Source of the DNA: Leisingera thetidis | GTDB lineage: Bacteria > Pseudomonadota > Alphaproteobacteria > Rhodobacterales > Rhodobacteraceae | Reading direction: 5' to 3' | Length of the DNA: 64,000 bases | NCBI RefSeq assembly: GCF_025857195.1 | Contig: NZ_CP109787.1 | Span: 1,491,501-1,555,500 of the forward strand | Shown here: positions 47,025 through 56,176 of the stretch, piece after piece | Layout: each line of letters starts with the position of its first letter | Position numbering within the stretch: position 1 is the stretch's first letter | Position numbers and translations under genes: made by a program | Notes under the pieces: model-generated | What the model was told of the DNA's origin: nothing | Databases searched by the model: none | The model's input: the letters and a program-made list of their open reading frames with translations, nothing else

Positions 47025-47483
47025 ATGGGGGCTGCCTATTTCTATCATCTGACCCGCAGGCCGCTGGAGGAAACCCTGCCGGTGCTGCTGGACAAGGCGC
47101 GCGGGGCGGGCTGGCGCATCGCGGTGCGCGGCCGTGATCCCGAGCGCATGGCCTGGCTGGATGACCGCCTGTGGCAGGGGCCGGAGGACAGCTTTCTGCC
47201 GCACGGCCTGGCGGGCGGCCCCCATGATGCATTGCAGCCGGTCCTGCTGACGGCAGGGCCGGAGGCGGCCAACAGCCCGGATTGCGTGATGACGGTGGAT
47301 GGCGCTGCCGTCAACGCAGAAGAGGTGCAGGCGCTGCAGCGGGTCTGCATCCTGTTTGACGGCACCGATCCCGAAGCGGTGCAGCACGCCCGCGGGCAAT
47401 GGAAGAGCCTGACGGATGCAGGCTGCTCTGCCCAATACTGGTCCGAGGAGGGCGGCCGCTGGGAGAAAAAGGCGGAAAAGTAA
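47025..47483 (+). CDS. holC: DNA polymerase III subunit chi
   Basis: Clamp-loader accessory subunit that links the replicase to SSB. 152 residues: FYHLTRRPLEETLPVLLDKA at the start, VRGRDPERMAWLDDRLW, FLPHGLAGGPHDALQPVLL, and a C-terminal half ending in RWEKKAEK. The pepA-holC pair is conserved in alphaproteobacteria. Confidence 0.94.
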   Translation: MGAAYFYHLTRRPLEETLPVLLDKARGAGWRIAVRGRDPERMAWLDDRLWQGPEDSFLPHGLAGGPHDALQPVLLTAGPEAANSPDCVMTVDGAAVNAEEVQALQRVCILFDGTDPEAVQHARGQWKSLTDAGCSAQYWSEEGGRWEKKAEK

Positions 47484-47653
47484 CCCGCGCTCCAAGCCTC
47501 TTGCATATGCAGGTTTCCGCTGCCGCTGCCGGACGTTTCGGCGGGATTTCGCCGGTTCCCTCCGGATTTGTTTCAATTGTGCAGGAATTGCTCGCGCGAA
47601 ACGCATTCCCGCATTACTGCTCCTGCCCAAAACAAGGGACAGTGAGGAACTGA

Positions 47654-48205
47654 ATGACATCAGGGCAGGTTGCAAGGCGGGTGCGGCGTCTGGTCTTGGC
47701 AGGCGCGGGATTGTTAATTCTGGCAAATTGTGCCGCGACCGAGGGCGGATCGGTTGCCCGGGCGGAGGTTGAGGCTGCGCGGCTGGAATATGCGGTGCAG
47801 GAAGTCCAGACCCTGCAATCCAAGGGGCGGCGGGTCTGGTGCGTGCCGTTTGCCCGCAATGCCAGCGGGATCGAGATCTTCGGCAATGCAAAGACCTGGT
47901 GGGAACAGGCCAAGGGCCAGTTCAGCCGCGGCCAGGAGCCGCTGCCGGGCGCTGTGATGGCATTCCGGGCGACCCGGTCCAACCCGCTGGGGCATGTGGC
48001 TGTGGTATCGAGGGTTGAGGATTCGCGCAGGATCCGGGTCAATCACGCCAATTGGCACCGCAACAAGGTCTCCCTGGGAATGGCGGTCATAGACGTGTCG
48101 GCGCAAAATGACTGGTCCGCCGTGCGCCTGGAGAGCAATCCCGGCGCCTTCGGACGCGTCTATCCGGTCAACGGGTTCATTCTGCCCGTACCGGCTGAAG
48201 GCTGA
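47654..48205 (+). CDS. lipoprotein with CHAP-type amidase domain
   Basis: A 183-residue precursor. Signal peptide with lipobox LANC (Cys ~26). The CHAP fold shows a putative nucleophile in RVWCVPFAR, a His in PLGHVAVVSRV and an Asn/His region INHANWHRN. CHAP domains cleave peptidoglycan stem peptides; here the enzyme would be anchored in the envelope. Between the Cys and the domain lies a short coiled spacer. Function is inferred from the fold only. Confidence 0.75.
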   Translation: MTSGQVARRVRRLVLAGAGLLILANCAATEGGSVARAEVEAARLEYAVQEVQTLQSKGRRVWCVPFARNASGIEIFGNAKTWWEQAKGQFSRGQEPLPGAVMAFRATRSNPLGHVAVVSRVEDSRRIRVNHANWHRNKVSLGMAVIDVSAQNDWSAVRLESNPGAFGRVYPVNGFILPVPAEG

Positions 48206-48379
48206 AGCGCTGTAATAGGGGCGCCGCCCCGATCGGGCTGGCGGCGAATGCCCTCCGGAGCTGTCCCGGCCGGACAGAGGTGGGCCGCTGTTTGCCGCAA
48301 ACAGGTTTCTGCACGGCTGGCCGCCGCATGCACGGCCACAGCTCAGCCGGGGCGGCGGCCCGAATGCGTCACAGACACT

Positions 48380-49363
48380 TCAGGCGAGCAGGAAATTGTC
48401 TTCGGTCAGGCTGACGGGCTGCTCGAACGAGATGAACTGGCTTCCATTGACGAACACCGCGCTGTTGTCGGAAGCAAAGGTGACGACGGCATCTCTCTGA
48501 CTGGCGTCCTCCGCGTTCCACGGGAAGAAAATACCGCGATCGAAATTATCGAAGCTCAGTTTGATCCGGTCTTTTGCAGGGTCGAAATCGAGCACCTTTG
48601 CCGACACCAGCCCTGTTGGCAGCCGGGTGAATTCGATCACATCCCGGCCGCCGCCTGTCAGAACCGTGTCCGGGGCAAATCTTGTGGCATAGGAAAATGT
48701 GATGCGGTCGGCCCCCTTGCCAAGATGGTAGGTGCCGGAGGTCTCGCCGTCCGCAGTGACGCTGTCCTGTCCAGGCCCCGTGAATATTCTGGCGCCATCC
48801 GCACCGGACGTGTTGCGGACCGTGTCATTTCCCTTTCCGGTTCTGATGACCAGGCTTTCGGTTTGGTCCGACAGATAGATTGCGACAGTGTCGTGCCCGC
48901 CTTTTGTGTTCACATGGAAATTATCCCCCAAGCGGTTCTGGACCTGAACACCATCTGCGAAGCGGCTTCCGGAGATTTCGAAATCCCGCGGTGCGGTCTG
49001 GGGGCTGCCTGCCCGGAACGTCAGGTTCACGGCAGCGGCTTCGGCCCCGGTGAAGAGGTCATGAAACGGCGAAAGGCGGAGGCTGCTGACCTCCGTGGCT
49101 ATCTCCAGCCGGAATTCGACTGTATCGATCCCGCGGCCGCCCTGGAACTCGATGACGTCGAACAGTGCGGATGGGGCATCCCCTTCGTAGAGGCGCCGGG
49201 TATTCCACACAAATGTGTCATCGCCGCGCCCGCCGAAGAAACGGTCTGTGAGATCACCGTTGAACAGCAGCATGTCGTCGCCGCGCAGGCCGAAAAAGAA
49301 TTCGTCTTCAGTGTCTGTCGAGGTGAAAATGTTTCCAAGGGAATTGCCGGTGATATTGGGCAC
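48380..49363 (-). CDS. RTX-type calcium-binding secreted protein
   Basis: About 327 residues. It carries glycine/aspartate nonapeptide-like motifs spread through the protein (GLRGDDMLLF, GGRGDDTFVW, GGRGIDTVEF, GKGNDTVRN, GPGQDSVTA, GKGADRITF, GGGRDVIEF) as in RTX calcium beta-rolls. The C-terminus ends in hydrophobic DNFLLA, a typical type I secretion end. No signal peptide. No type I exporter lies in this window. I use a GTG at 49363 with GAGG upstream over a TTG at 49402. Function unknown. Confidence 0.78.
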   Translation of the reverse strand: MPNITGNSLGNIFTSTDTEDEFFFGLRGDDMLLFNGDLTDRFFGGRGDDTFVWNTRRLYEGDAPSALFDVIEFQGGRGIDTVEFRLEIATEVSSLRLSPFHDLFTGAEAAAVNLTFRAGSPQTAPRDFEISGSRFADGVQVQNRLGDNFHVNTKGGHDTVAIYLSDQTESLVIRTGKGNDTVRNTSGADGARIFTGPGQDSVTADGETSGTYHLGKGADRITFSYATRFAPDTVLTGGGRDVIEFTRLPTGLVSAKVLDFDPAKDRIKLSFDNFDRGIFFPWNAEDASQRDAVVTFASDNSAVFVNGSQFISFEQPVSLTEDNFLLA

Positions 49364-49456
49364 GCTGATACACCTCAGGCTGACTTTCTGTACGAAGCGC
49401 AATTATAAAGGGAGGAGGTGCAATGCGCTAGCGGGACTTGCCGGGCGGTCTTCTGG

Positions 49457-50038
49457 CTATCGCACCAGGACCAGTGCGCCGTTGCGGATTTCGATGCTGG
49501 ACCAGCGCTGCAGATAGCCCATGCCAAGCAGGGATTGCTCCAGTTCTCCCTGATTCACCCAGACGCGGACATCGGTGTCGGTAATGCCGCCCAGAGAGAT
49601 CTTGTCGATCCAGACCGAGGCTGTGCGCACTTCGCCGTTGGCGGTGCGGGCCCGGCCGAGATAGGCGAGACTGTCCGTATCGATCCCGGCGAGACGGGCG
49701 TCGCTTGCATTCAGCACGACCTGGCTGGCGCCGGTATCGACCAGAAACTCGATCGGCGCGCCGTTGACATCCAATGTCAGGTAATAATGCCCGTCCGGTG
49801 CGCGCGGAACCTCGACCCGGCCGTCCTCAACCGCGACGCTTTGCTGCGGGCGCACGGTCTGGCGGATGTCCTCCCACAACCCGTAAGAGGCGATGACACC
49901 GAGGAAAATGAACCCCCAGACGGCGAACATCTGCAAGGTTTTGCCGAGGCTCCGGCGGTTTTGCACAAACACCCAGGAGCCCACCGCAATCAGCAGCAGC
50001 ACCAGGTAAAGAAAACGTCCGATTTCATAGTCGCCCAT
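49457..50038 (-). CDS. retropepsin-like aspartic protease (TIGR02281 type)
   Basis: A 193-residue membrane-anchored clan AA protease. Two N-terminal hydrophobic segments (LYLVLLLIAVGSWVFV and FAVWGFIFLGVIASY), then a periplasmic domain with the active-site motif FLVDTGASQVVL and the second strand LGGITDTDVRVWV, LLGMGYLQRW. The single DTG is expected because the family acts as a dimer. Substrates are unknown. Confidence 0.87.
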   Translation of the reverse strand: MGDYEIGRFLYLVLLLIAVGSWVFVQNRRSLGKTLQMFAVWGFIFLGVIASYGLWEDIRQTVRPQQSVAVEDGRVEVPRAPDGHYYLTLDVNGAPIEFLVDTGASQVVLNASDARLAGIDTDSLAYLGRARTANGEVRTASVWIDKISLGGITDTDVRVWVNQGELEQSLLGMGYLQRWSSIEIRNGALVLVR

Positions 50039-50082
50039 CTGCTCACCTCCTGCATATAAAGTAGGCGGGCCGGGGCGTTATG

Positions 50083-50703
50083 CTAGCCTGCAAAGCCAAA
50101 CGCGCGCAGGCCGTCCAGAACGAACTGCACCGACAGCGCCGCCAGCAGCATGCCCAGAAGACGGGTGACAACGGTGATGCCGGTCTTGCCCAGCAGCCGT
50201 TCGAACAGGCCGGAAAACAGGCACATCACCAGCAGAATCGAGAGCACCGCAAACACCACTCCCATGACCATGGCAAAGCCGGCGAAACCCGGCTGCTGGC
50301 CCGTCAGCAGGATCACGGTGGCGATTGAGCCAGGCCCGGCAATCAGCGGGATCGCCAGGGGGAAGATCGAGGGGTCGTCGACGCCGTCTTCCTCGCTGCG
50401 GTCCTCGCGCCGCTTGTTGCGGCGCTCGAACAGCATATCAAGCGCGGTGAGGAACAGCAGCACGCCGCCGGCCACCCGGAAGGCGGGCATGGAGATGCCG
50501 ATGAAACCCAGCACGGCCTCGCCAAGCGCTGCAAACAGCGCCAGCAGGATGGCGGCGGTGACGGTGGCGCGCAGGGCGATGGAGCGGCGCCGGGCCGGGC
50601 TCATGCCCTGGGTCAGCGCCAGGAAGATCGGCGTCAGCCCGATCGGATCGACGATGACAAACAGCGTCACAAAAGAGGTGATCAGAATGCCTGTGTCGAT
50701 CAT
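50083..50703 (-). CDS. MarC family integral membrane protein
   Basis: A 206-residue protein with six hydrophobic segments (LITSFVTLFVIVDPIGLTPIF, ILLALFAALGEAVLGFIGI, FRVAGGVLLFLTALDML, FPLAIPLIAGPGSIATVILL). It matches the MarC/UPF0056 family of unknown transport function. The start overlaps the ABC-F stop by four bases, so the two are probably coupled. Confidence 0.92.
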   Translation of the reverse strand: MIDTGILITSFVTLFVIVDPIGLTPIFLALTQGMSPARRRSIALRATVTAAILLALFAALGEAVLGFIGISMPAFRVAGGVLLFLTALDMLFERRNKRREDRSEEDGVDDPSIFPLAIPLIAGPGSIATVILLTGQQPGFAGFAMVMGVVFAVLSILLVMCLFSGLFERLLGKTGITVVTRLLGMLLAALSVQFVLDGLRAFGFAG

Positions 50704-52547
50704 TGCGCCTCAGCTTTTTCCAGTTTCTCCACGGCTTTCAGCCAAAGATCCTCGGCGCGGTCCTGCGCTTCCATCACTTCGGCATATTTGCGCTGCCAGA
50801 CAATGGCTTCGTCCTTGCGGCCATCTTCGTAGAGGGCTGGGTCCGCCAGCTTCTTGGCCAGCTTGTCGCGCATCTCGCTCACTTTTTCGAGCCGCGCTTC
50901 GCCTTTGCGGACCTCGGCGCGCAGCGCCAGGATGGCATCGCGGGAGGGGCGTTTGGGCTTGGCGGCCTTGGACTTGCCTGCGGGTTTGTCCCGCGTCAGC
51001 AGCAGGTCGCGGTAGGCCGGCAGGTCGCCCTCGAACGGTTTCACCGTGCCGCCGGACACCAGCCACAGCCGGTCCGCGACCAGGCTGAGCAGATGCATGT
51101 CGTGGCTGACCAGAATGACCGCGCCGGAATAGGCGGTCAGCGCCTCGACCAGGGCTTCGCGGCTTTCGATATCGAGGTGGTTGGTCGGCTCGTCGAGGAT
51201 CAGCAGGTGCGGTGCGGGCAGGGTGGCCAGCAGGAGCGACAGCCGCGCCTTCTGGCCGCCGGAAAGGCGCCCGACCTCGGTATCGGCCTGATCCGACCCA
51301 AGGCCGAATCCGGCGAGCCGGGCACGCAGGCGGGCCTGGCCTTCATTCGGGCGTTCGCGCTGCAAGTGCTGCAGCGGTGTTTCGTCGATGTGCAGCTCAT
51401 CCACCTGGTGCTGGGCAAAGAAGCCGATCCGCAGCTTGCCGGACTGGGTCATTTTGCCCGCCATCACATCGAGGCGGCCGGACAGCATCTTGGACAGGGT
51501 GGATTTGCCTTCGCCGTTCTTGCCGAGCAGGGCGATGCGGTCGTCCTGATCGATGCGCAGGTCCAGCCGGCTGAGGACCGCGGTGCCGTCATAACCGACC
51601 GAGGCGCCTTCGGTGGCGATGATCGGCGGCGACAGTTCCTCCGGCTCCGGGAAGGTGAAGACGGTGCGCGCGGCATCTTCGGGCGCGCGGATGGTTTCCA
51701 TCTTTTCCAGCATCTTCACCCGGCTTTGCGCCTGCTTGGCCTTGCTGGCCTTGGCCTTGAACCGGTCGACAAACGCCTGCAGATGGGCGCGGCGGGCGTC
51801 CTGTTTCTTGGCCAGTGCTGCCTGATTGGCGCGGTTGGCGGCGCGCTGGCGGGCGAACTGGTCGTAGTTGCCGGAATAGAAGGTCAGGCCAAGGTCTTCG
51901 AGATGCAGAATGCCGTTCACCGAGCGGTTCAGCAGCTCGCGGTCGTGGCTGATGATGATGACGGTGTGCGGATATTTCACCAGATAGGCCTCGAGCCACA
52001 ACGCGCCCTCAAGGTCCAGGTAGTTGGTCGGTTCGTCCAGCAGCAGGAGGTCGGGCTGGGAAAACAGCACTGCAGCCAGGGCCACGCGCATCCGCCAGCC
52101 GCCCGAGAAGTCGGAACAGGGGCGCTGCTGCGCCTCGTAATCAAATCCGAGACCCTTGAGGATGGAGGCGGCGCGCGCCTCGGCCGACCAGGCGTCGATA
52201 TCTGTCAGCCGGGTCTGAATCTCGGCGATCCGGTGGGGATCCTGCGCGGTCTCGGATTCGGCCATCAGTTCGGCGCGTTCGGTATCCGCTGCCAGGACCG
52301 TGTCGATCAGCGAAACATCCGAGGCCGGCGCCTCCTGTGCGACGCCGCCGATCCGGGCCCGGCTGGGCAGGGAAATGCTGCCGGATTCCAGCGACAGCTC
52401 ATTGCGGATCAGGCGGAACAGCGTGGTTTTGCCGGTGCCGTTGCGGCCGACCAATCCAACTTTGTGGCCGGTGGGGATGGTGGCGCTGGCGCCATCAAAC
52501 AAAAGGCGGCCTTCGACCGCATAGGATATATCGCTGATACGTAACAT
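50700..52547 (-). CDS. ABC-F family ATP-binding cassette protein
   Basis: A soluble 615-residue twin-ATPase protein, second ABC-F of the window. Domain 1: GRNGTGKTT, FSGGWRMRVAL, LLLLDEPTNYLD. Domain 2: GKNGEGKST, LSGGQKARLSL, LLILDEPTNHLD. The FSGGWRMR signature in domain 1 is usual in YheS-type ABC-Fs. A coiled-coil C-terminus follows. The ATG at 52547 (MLRISDISYAVEGR) fits the family start. Likely acts on ribosomes. Confidence 0.92.
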   Translation of the reverse strand: MLRISDISYAVEGRLLFDGASATIPTGHKVGLVGRNGTGKTTLFRLIRNELSLESGSISLPSRARIGGVAQEAPASDVSLIDTVLAADTERAELMAESETAQDPHRIAEIQTRLTDIDAWSAEARAASILKGLGFDYEAQQRPCSDFSGGWRMRVALAAVLFSQPDLLLLDEPTNYLDLEGALWLEAYLVKYPHTVIIISHDRELLNRSVNGILHLEDLGLTFYSGNYDQFARQRAANRANQAALAKKQDARRAHLQAFVDRFKAKASKAKQAQSRVKMLEKMETIRAPEDAARTVFTFPEPEELSPPIIATEGASVGYDGTAVLSRLDLRIDQDDRIALLGKNGEGKSTLSKMLSGRLDVMAGKMTQSGKLRIGFFAQHQVDELHIDETPLQHLQRERPNEGQARLRARLAGFGLGSDQADTEVGRLSGGQKARLSLLLATLPAPHLLILDEPTNHLDIESREALVEALTAYSGAVILVSHDMHLLSLVADRLWLVSGGTVKPFEGDLPAYRDLLLTRDKPAGKSKAAKPKRPSRDAILALRAEVRKGEARLEKVSEMRDKLAKKLADPALYEDGRKDEAIVWQRKYAEVMEAQDRAEDLWLKAVEKLEKAEAQ

Positions 52548-52630
52548 AAGCCGAGCACTGCGGCACTGCCTGCCCCTTGTCAATGGGGTAGGCCCGGTGC
52601 GGAAGCTGGCGGCGGCTGGCTGTGGCCGGC

Positions 52631-52906
52631 TTATTTCAGATGCGCGGCCAGATCATCAAAGGAATAAGAGGCAAAGCCGACCAGCGGGTTTTCTCCGTCT
52701 CTGCTGAAGGCAAAGACGTGCAGCTCGTCATGGCGCAGGGTGGCGCGGCAGAACACGCCGTCCTGGGCGAGGTCGCCGGGGCAGCTGTCCAGATCGGTGT
52801 GGGCAACGGCCGTTTCGAAAAGCTGGTAGGTCAACGGCAGAGGTATGTCGGCAGCAAAAGCCGGTGCTGCGAAGAGGCAGGCAATCAGAGCGGGTACGGG
52901 GTTCAT
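52631..52906 (-). CDS. small secreted hypothetical protein
   Basis: A 91-residue precursor with a signal peptide (MNPVPALIACLFAAPAFAAD, cleavage after AFA). The mature part has two Cys (DSCPGD, VFCRAT) and a mixed beta character (ELHVFAFSRDGENPLVGFASY). Family not recognised. It lies upstream of the ABC-F gene on the same strand (83 bases). Confidence 0.7.
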   Translation of the reverse strand: MNPVPALIACLFAAPAFAADIPLPLTYQLFETAVAHTDLDSCPGDLAQDGVFCRATLRHDELHVFAFSRDGENPLVGFASYSFDDLAAHLK

Positions 52907-53280
52907 TGTTCAACCTTGTTTCAAGTTTCAACCCTGTTCGCGCAGGCCTAACTGACTTAAATTGTCAGGTAATTGCAAGCCCTGAATCCGACCCTGCGGC
53001 AAAACTGCGTGCTTGCCTCCTTGTCCTGCTGCGGGAACCTGCGATGTTCAGGCCGATCCGCGGGAGCGGTGAAATGGCCCGTACCGGCAGCTTCGGCAGA
53101 ACAGCCGGATGGCATGCGCACCGGCGCGCTGGATGACGGCTGGGCTGCGCCGGGACAGTCGGGCACGATCCCGGATGCCGCTATTCAGGGGCTTCCCATG
53201 CGGCCTTGGCCATGTTACCCGGCGCGCGGAGTTTCCGGCCCGGGGCACCCCCCGCGGCCCATCAATCAGGAGAATGCCAA
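52907..53280. other. intergenic region without a gene
   Basis: A 374-base space upstream of ndk. It starts with three TTCAA(C) motifs (52912-52935) and otherwise shows no coding signal or clear repeats. The ndk RBS (TCAGGAGAAT) lies at its end. Confidence 0.4.
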
Positions 53281-53703
53281 ATGGCTCTGGAACGCACTTT
53301 CTCGATCATCAAGCCCGATGCAACCCGCCGCAACCTGACCGGCAAGATCAACGCCAAGTTCGAAGACGCCGGCCTGCGCGTCGTGGCGCAAAAGCGCATT
53401 CACATGACCAAAGCCCAGGCAGGCAAGTTCTACGAAGTGCACGCCGAGCGCCCGTTCTACGACGAACTGTGCGAGTTCATGTCCTCCGCACCGGTTGTCG
53501 TGCAGGTTCTGGAAGGTGAAAACGCCATTGCCAAGAACCGCGAAGTGATGGGCGCCACCAACCCGGCAGATGCCGCCGCCGGCACCATCCGCGCCGAATT
53601 TGCTGAATCGGTTGGCGAAAACTCGGTCCACGGTTCCGACGCACCGGAAACCGCGGCAGTCGAGATCGCTTACTTTTTCTCCGGCATCGAGCTGGTCGGC
53701 TAA
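53281..53703 (+). CDS. ndk: nucleoside diphosphate kinase
   Basis: Transfers gamma-phosphate between nucleotides. 140 residues: [17 protein letters not shown] at the start and the active-site His in [11 protein letters not shown] (~res 117). The frame is open 25 codons upstream, but the ATG at 53281 with AGGAGA eight bases upstream is the family start. A terminator follows. Confidence 0.97.
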   Translation: MALERTFSIIKPDATRRNLTGKINAKFEDAGLRVVAQKRIHMTKAQAGKFYEVHAERPFYDELCEFMSSAPVVVQVLEGENAIAKNREVMGATNPADAAAGTIRAEFAESVGENSVHGSDAPETAAVEIAYFFSGIELVG

Positions 53704-53726
53704 GCCATAGGCTTACCGCAATGCAT

Positions 53727-53761
53727 GGACCGCTCCGCAGTGCCGGGGCGGTCCTTTTTTT
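53727..53761 (+). terminator. rho-independent terminator after ndk
   Basis: An 11-bp stem (one G-U pair) GGACCGCTCCG/CGGGGCGGTCC followed by seven T, 24 bases after the ndk stop. Confidence 0.85.
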
Positions 53762-53777
53762 GGGGCAGGGGACCCGG

Positions 53778-54140
53778 TCAGCGCCGGGCGGGATCCGTTA
53801 CCTGCAGGTCGGCAGGCGTTGCGCGCACGCCGATTGCGTCCAGTTCTGCCAGGAGTTTTGAGCTGTGCTGCGGCCGGGCCTCAGCCTTGATCGCGTCAAA
53901 ACGCTTGCGCAGTTCCTCTTTCTCCTTGCCCTTGCAGTCATTCCAGGGCCGCCCCTGCAAGGCCATCACCAGCACGTAATAGCCAATGAAGTGCGGCCGT
54001 GTGCCGGTCTGAAGCAGTTTGGCATAAGCGCTGTCGGCGCCAATGGCGCGCAATTCCTCGGCTGACGTGATCCCTGCGCGCAGGCAGGCTTCCTCGTAAG
54101 CGGGGCCAAGGTTGCGGATGGAGGAAATGGCTGTGTTCAT
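53778..54140 (-). CDS. TfoX C-terminal domain protein
   Basis: A 120-residue protein with a TfoX/Sxy C-terminal helix-hairpin-helix domain: ISSIRNLGPAYEEACLRAGITSAEELRAIGADSAYAKLL. In gammaproteobacteria TfoX activates competence genes; a stand-alone C-terminal domain as here is common in alphaproteobacteria and its role is unknown. A YYVLVMALQGRPWNDCKG segment continues the domain. Convergent with ndk. Confidence 0.88.
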   Translation of the reverse strand: MNTAISSIRNLGPAYEEACLRAGITSAEELRAIGADSAYAKLLQTGTRPHFIGYYVLVMALQGRPWNDCKGKEKEELRKRFDAIKAEARPQHSSKLLAELDAIGVRATPADLQVTDPARR

Positions 54141-54301
54141 GATTTGTTTCTATCTGTTCCAGCCGCCGTTGTCACGCTTCAATCTGCCAGGTCCGTTAAT
54201 GCCGGGGCCGCCCCCTGACGCCGCGGCGCCGGCCGTTTTGGCAGATTGACAGTCGCATTTCCGGCAGGAACCCTGTCCGGTGCAGCCGAACGGAGAAACC
54301 G

Positions 54302-55531
54302 ATGAGAACAAGCCAGCAAACGTCCGTGAATATTGCGGGTTTCGACCTGGCAAACCCGCCTGAGGGGTTTGCAGCCGATCCGTTTCCCTATTACGACGCG
54401 CTCCTTCGCGATGCACCGGTGCTGCCGCAGCCGGACGGGTCGCTGCTGGTCTGCCGCCATGCGGATCTGGACCGGGTATACCGCGACACCACTTTGTTTT
54501 CTTCGGACAAGCAACGGGTGTTTGCGCCCAAGTTCGGCCCGGGCTCCCCGCTGTTTGAGCATCATACAACCTCCCTGGTGTTTTCTGATCCGCCGCTGCA
54601 CACGCGGGTGCGCAGGATCATGACCTCGGCGCTGGCCCCGCGGGCAATTGCCAAGATGGAACCGGGGCTGATTGAAACGGTCGATCACTTGCTTGACGGG
54701 ATGGCGGGCCGGGACCAGGCCGATCTGATCGAGGATTTTGCCGCTTCCATTCCGATCCAGATCATCGGCAACCTGCTGGATGTGCCGGTAGCCGAACGGG
54801 CGCCGCTGCGGGACTGGTCGCTGGCCATCCTGGGCGCGCTGGAGCCTGCGCTGAGCAGCGCTCAACTGGCCGCGGGCCACCGGGCGGTGAGTGAGTTCAA
54901 GGCGTATCTGCAGGATCTGACCGCGCGGCGCCGTGCCAGGCCAGGAGATGCCGAAACCGACGTTCTGACCCGGCTGATCCGCGGGGAAGGGGCTGAAGGG
55001 GCGCTCAGCGAGACTGAACTGATCCAGAATTGCATTTTCATCCTGAATGCAGGACACGAGACGACCACCAATCTGATCGGCAACGGGCTGGCGCTGCTGC
55101 ACGATCATCCGGAGCAGAAACAGCGGCTGCTGGACAATCCGGAACTGATCAAACCCGCCGTCGAGGAGATGCTTCGGTTCCGCTCACCGAACCAGTTGGG
55201 CAACCGGGAAACCACGGCTGAGGTTGAGATCGGCGGCGTCGCGGTTCCCGCGGGAACCAACCTGCACTTGATGATCGGTGCCGCCAACCGCGACCATGAG
55301 GTGTTCGAGAATCCGGGTCGTTTCGACATTTCCCGGACTCCGAACCGGCATCTCGCCTTTGCCGGAGGTCCGCATGTCTGCGTCGGTTTGACGCTGGCGC
55401 GGATGGAGGGAAAAATTGCGATTGAACGTTTCCTGCGCCGGTTTCCGGAGTACCAGGTGCTGGCGGGCCGGGTGCCGGGCGGGCGGATCCGCTTCCGGGG
55501 ATATGCGTCCCTGCCGGCCAGGCTGAGGTGA
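54302..55531 (+). CDS. cytochrome P450
   Basis: A 409-residue bacterial class I P450. The I-helix oxygen motif is AGHETTTN (~res 250), the ExxR motif is EEMLRF (~286-289), and the heme ligand is Cys 360 in FAGGPHVCVG (canonical FGxGxHxCxG with Ala for the first Gly). The N-terminus is soluble. No ferredoxin, ferredoxin reductase or substrate-defining gene adjoins, so partners are elsewhere and the substrate is unknown. Confidence 0.93.
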   Translation: MRTSQQTSVNIAGFDLANPPEGFAADPFPYYDALLRDAPVLPQPDGSLLVCRHADLDRVYRDTTLFSSDKQRVFAPKFGPGSPLFEHHTTSLVFSDPPLHTRVRRIMTSALAPRAIAKMEPGLIETVDHLLDGMAGRDQADLIEDFAASIPIQIIGNLLDVPVAERAPLRDWSLAILGALEPALSSAQLAAGHRAVSEFKAYLQDLTARRRARPGDAETDVLTRLIRGEGAEGALSETELIQNCIFILNAGHETTTNLIGNGLALLHDHPEQKQRLLDNPELIKPAVEEMLRFRSPNQLGNRETTAEVEIGGVAVPAGTNLHLMIGAANRDHEVFENPGRFDISRTPNRHLAFAGGPHVCVGLTLARMEGKIAIERFLRRFPEYQVLAGRVPGGRIRFRGYASLPARLR

Positions 55532-55561
55532 TGGCAAGGTTAAATGGCGCCGGCGGCCGGA

Positions 55562-56176
55562 TCAGAACAGGCCGGCCTCCTTGGCTGTCAGTGCCGCCTG
55601 GGTCCGGTTCTTGGCATCCAGCTTGCGGCATAGCGTGCGCACGTGCAGCTTGATGGTCACCTCCTGCAGATCCAGATCGCGGGCAATTTCCTTGTTTGAC
55701 TGGCCGCGGCACAGCCCGTCCAGCACCTCCAGCTCCCGGGGGGTGAGCTTTTCGGCGAGAGGGTGGGTGTTTGCGGCCGCTTGCTCGCGCATCAGGTTGA
55801 CGGGCACGTAGATTTCCCCTGCGCTCATGAAACGCACCGCGTTCAGCAGCGACTGCGCGCCCATCGTCTTGGGGATGAAGCCGATTGCGCCCGCATCCAG
55901 GGCCTCCTGCGCCGTGCGTGCGGGGGCGCTGCCCGACAGGATGGCCACGCCCTTGCCGCCGTTGGCCGCCAGCGCCTTTGACAGGCCATCCAGTCCCATC
56001 ATGCCCGGCATGTTGTAGTCGAGCAGCACTAGGTCAAAGGGACCCTGGTCTGAGATTTCTTCAATCGCCGCAGGCAGATCGGTGGCCAAGGAGACCTCCG
56101 CGCCGCCCTCGGAGCGCAGGTAGGCGGAGATCGTTTCGCGGACCATATCATGGTCGTCTGCCAGCAATATTCGCAT
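55562..56176 (-). CDS. LuxR/NarL family response regulator
   Basis: A 204-residue regulator. The receiver domain has the acidic pair DD (res 7-8), the phospho-Asp D53 in LVLLDYNMPG, and Lys in FIPKTMG. The DNA-binding domain (LTPRELEVLDGLCRGQ to KLDAKNRTQAAL, ~res 140-195) is LuxR-type. The frame is open upstream: a second ATG at 56278 with an AGGAG sequence would add 34 residues, so the true start is uncertain. It is divergent from the SUOX-fold gene and hybrid kinase and is probably that kinase's partner. Confidence 0.9.
   Translation of the reverse strand: MRILLADDHDMVRETISAYLRSEGGAEVSLATDLPAAIEEISDQGPFDLVLLDYNMPGMMGLDGLSKALAANGGKGVAILSGSAPARTAQEALDAGAIGFIPKTMGAQSLLNAVRFMSAGEIYVPVNLMREQAAANTHPLAEKLTPRELEVLDGLCRGQSNKEIARDLDLQEVTIKLHVRTLCRKLDAKNRTQAALTAKEAGLF

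Noticed and set aside
45552..47891. A 779-codon minus-strand open frame
   Set aside because: Antisense to pepA and holC, which have complete family motifs; the product is low-complexity and His/Arg-rich.
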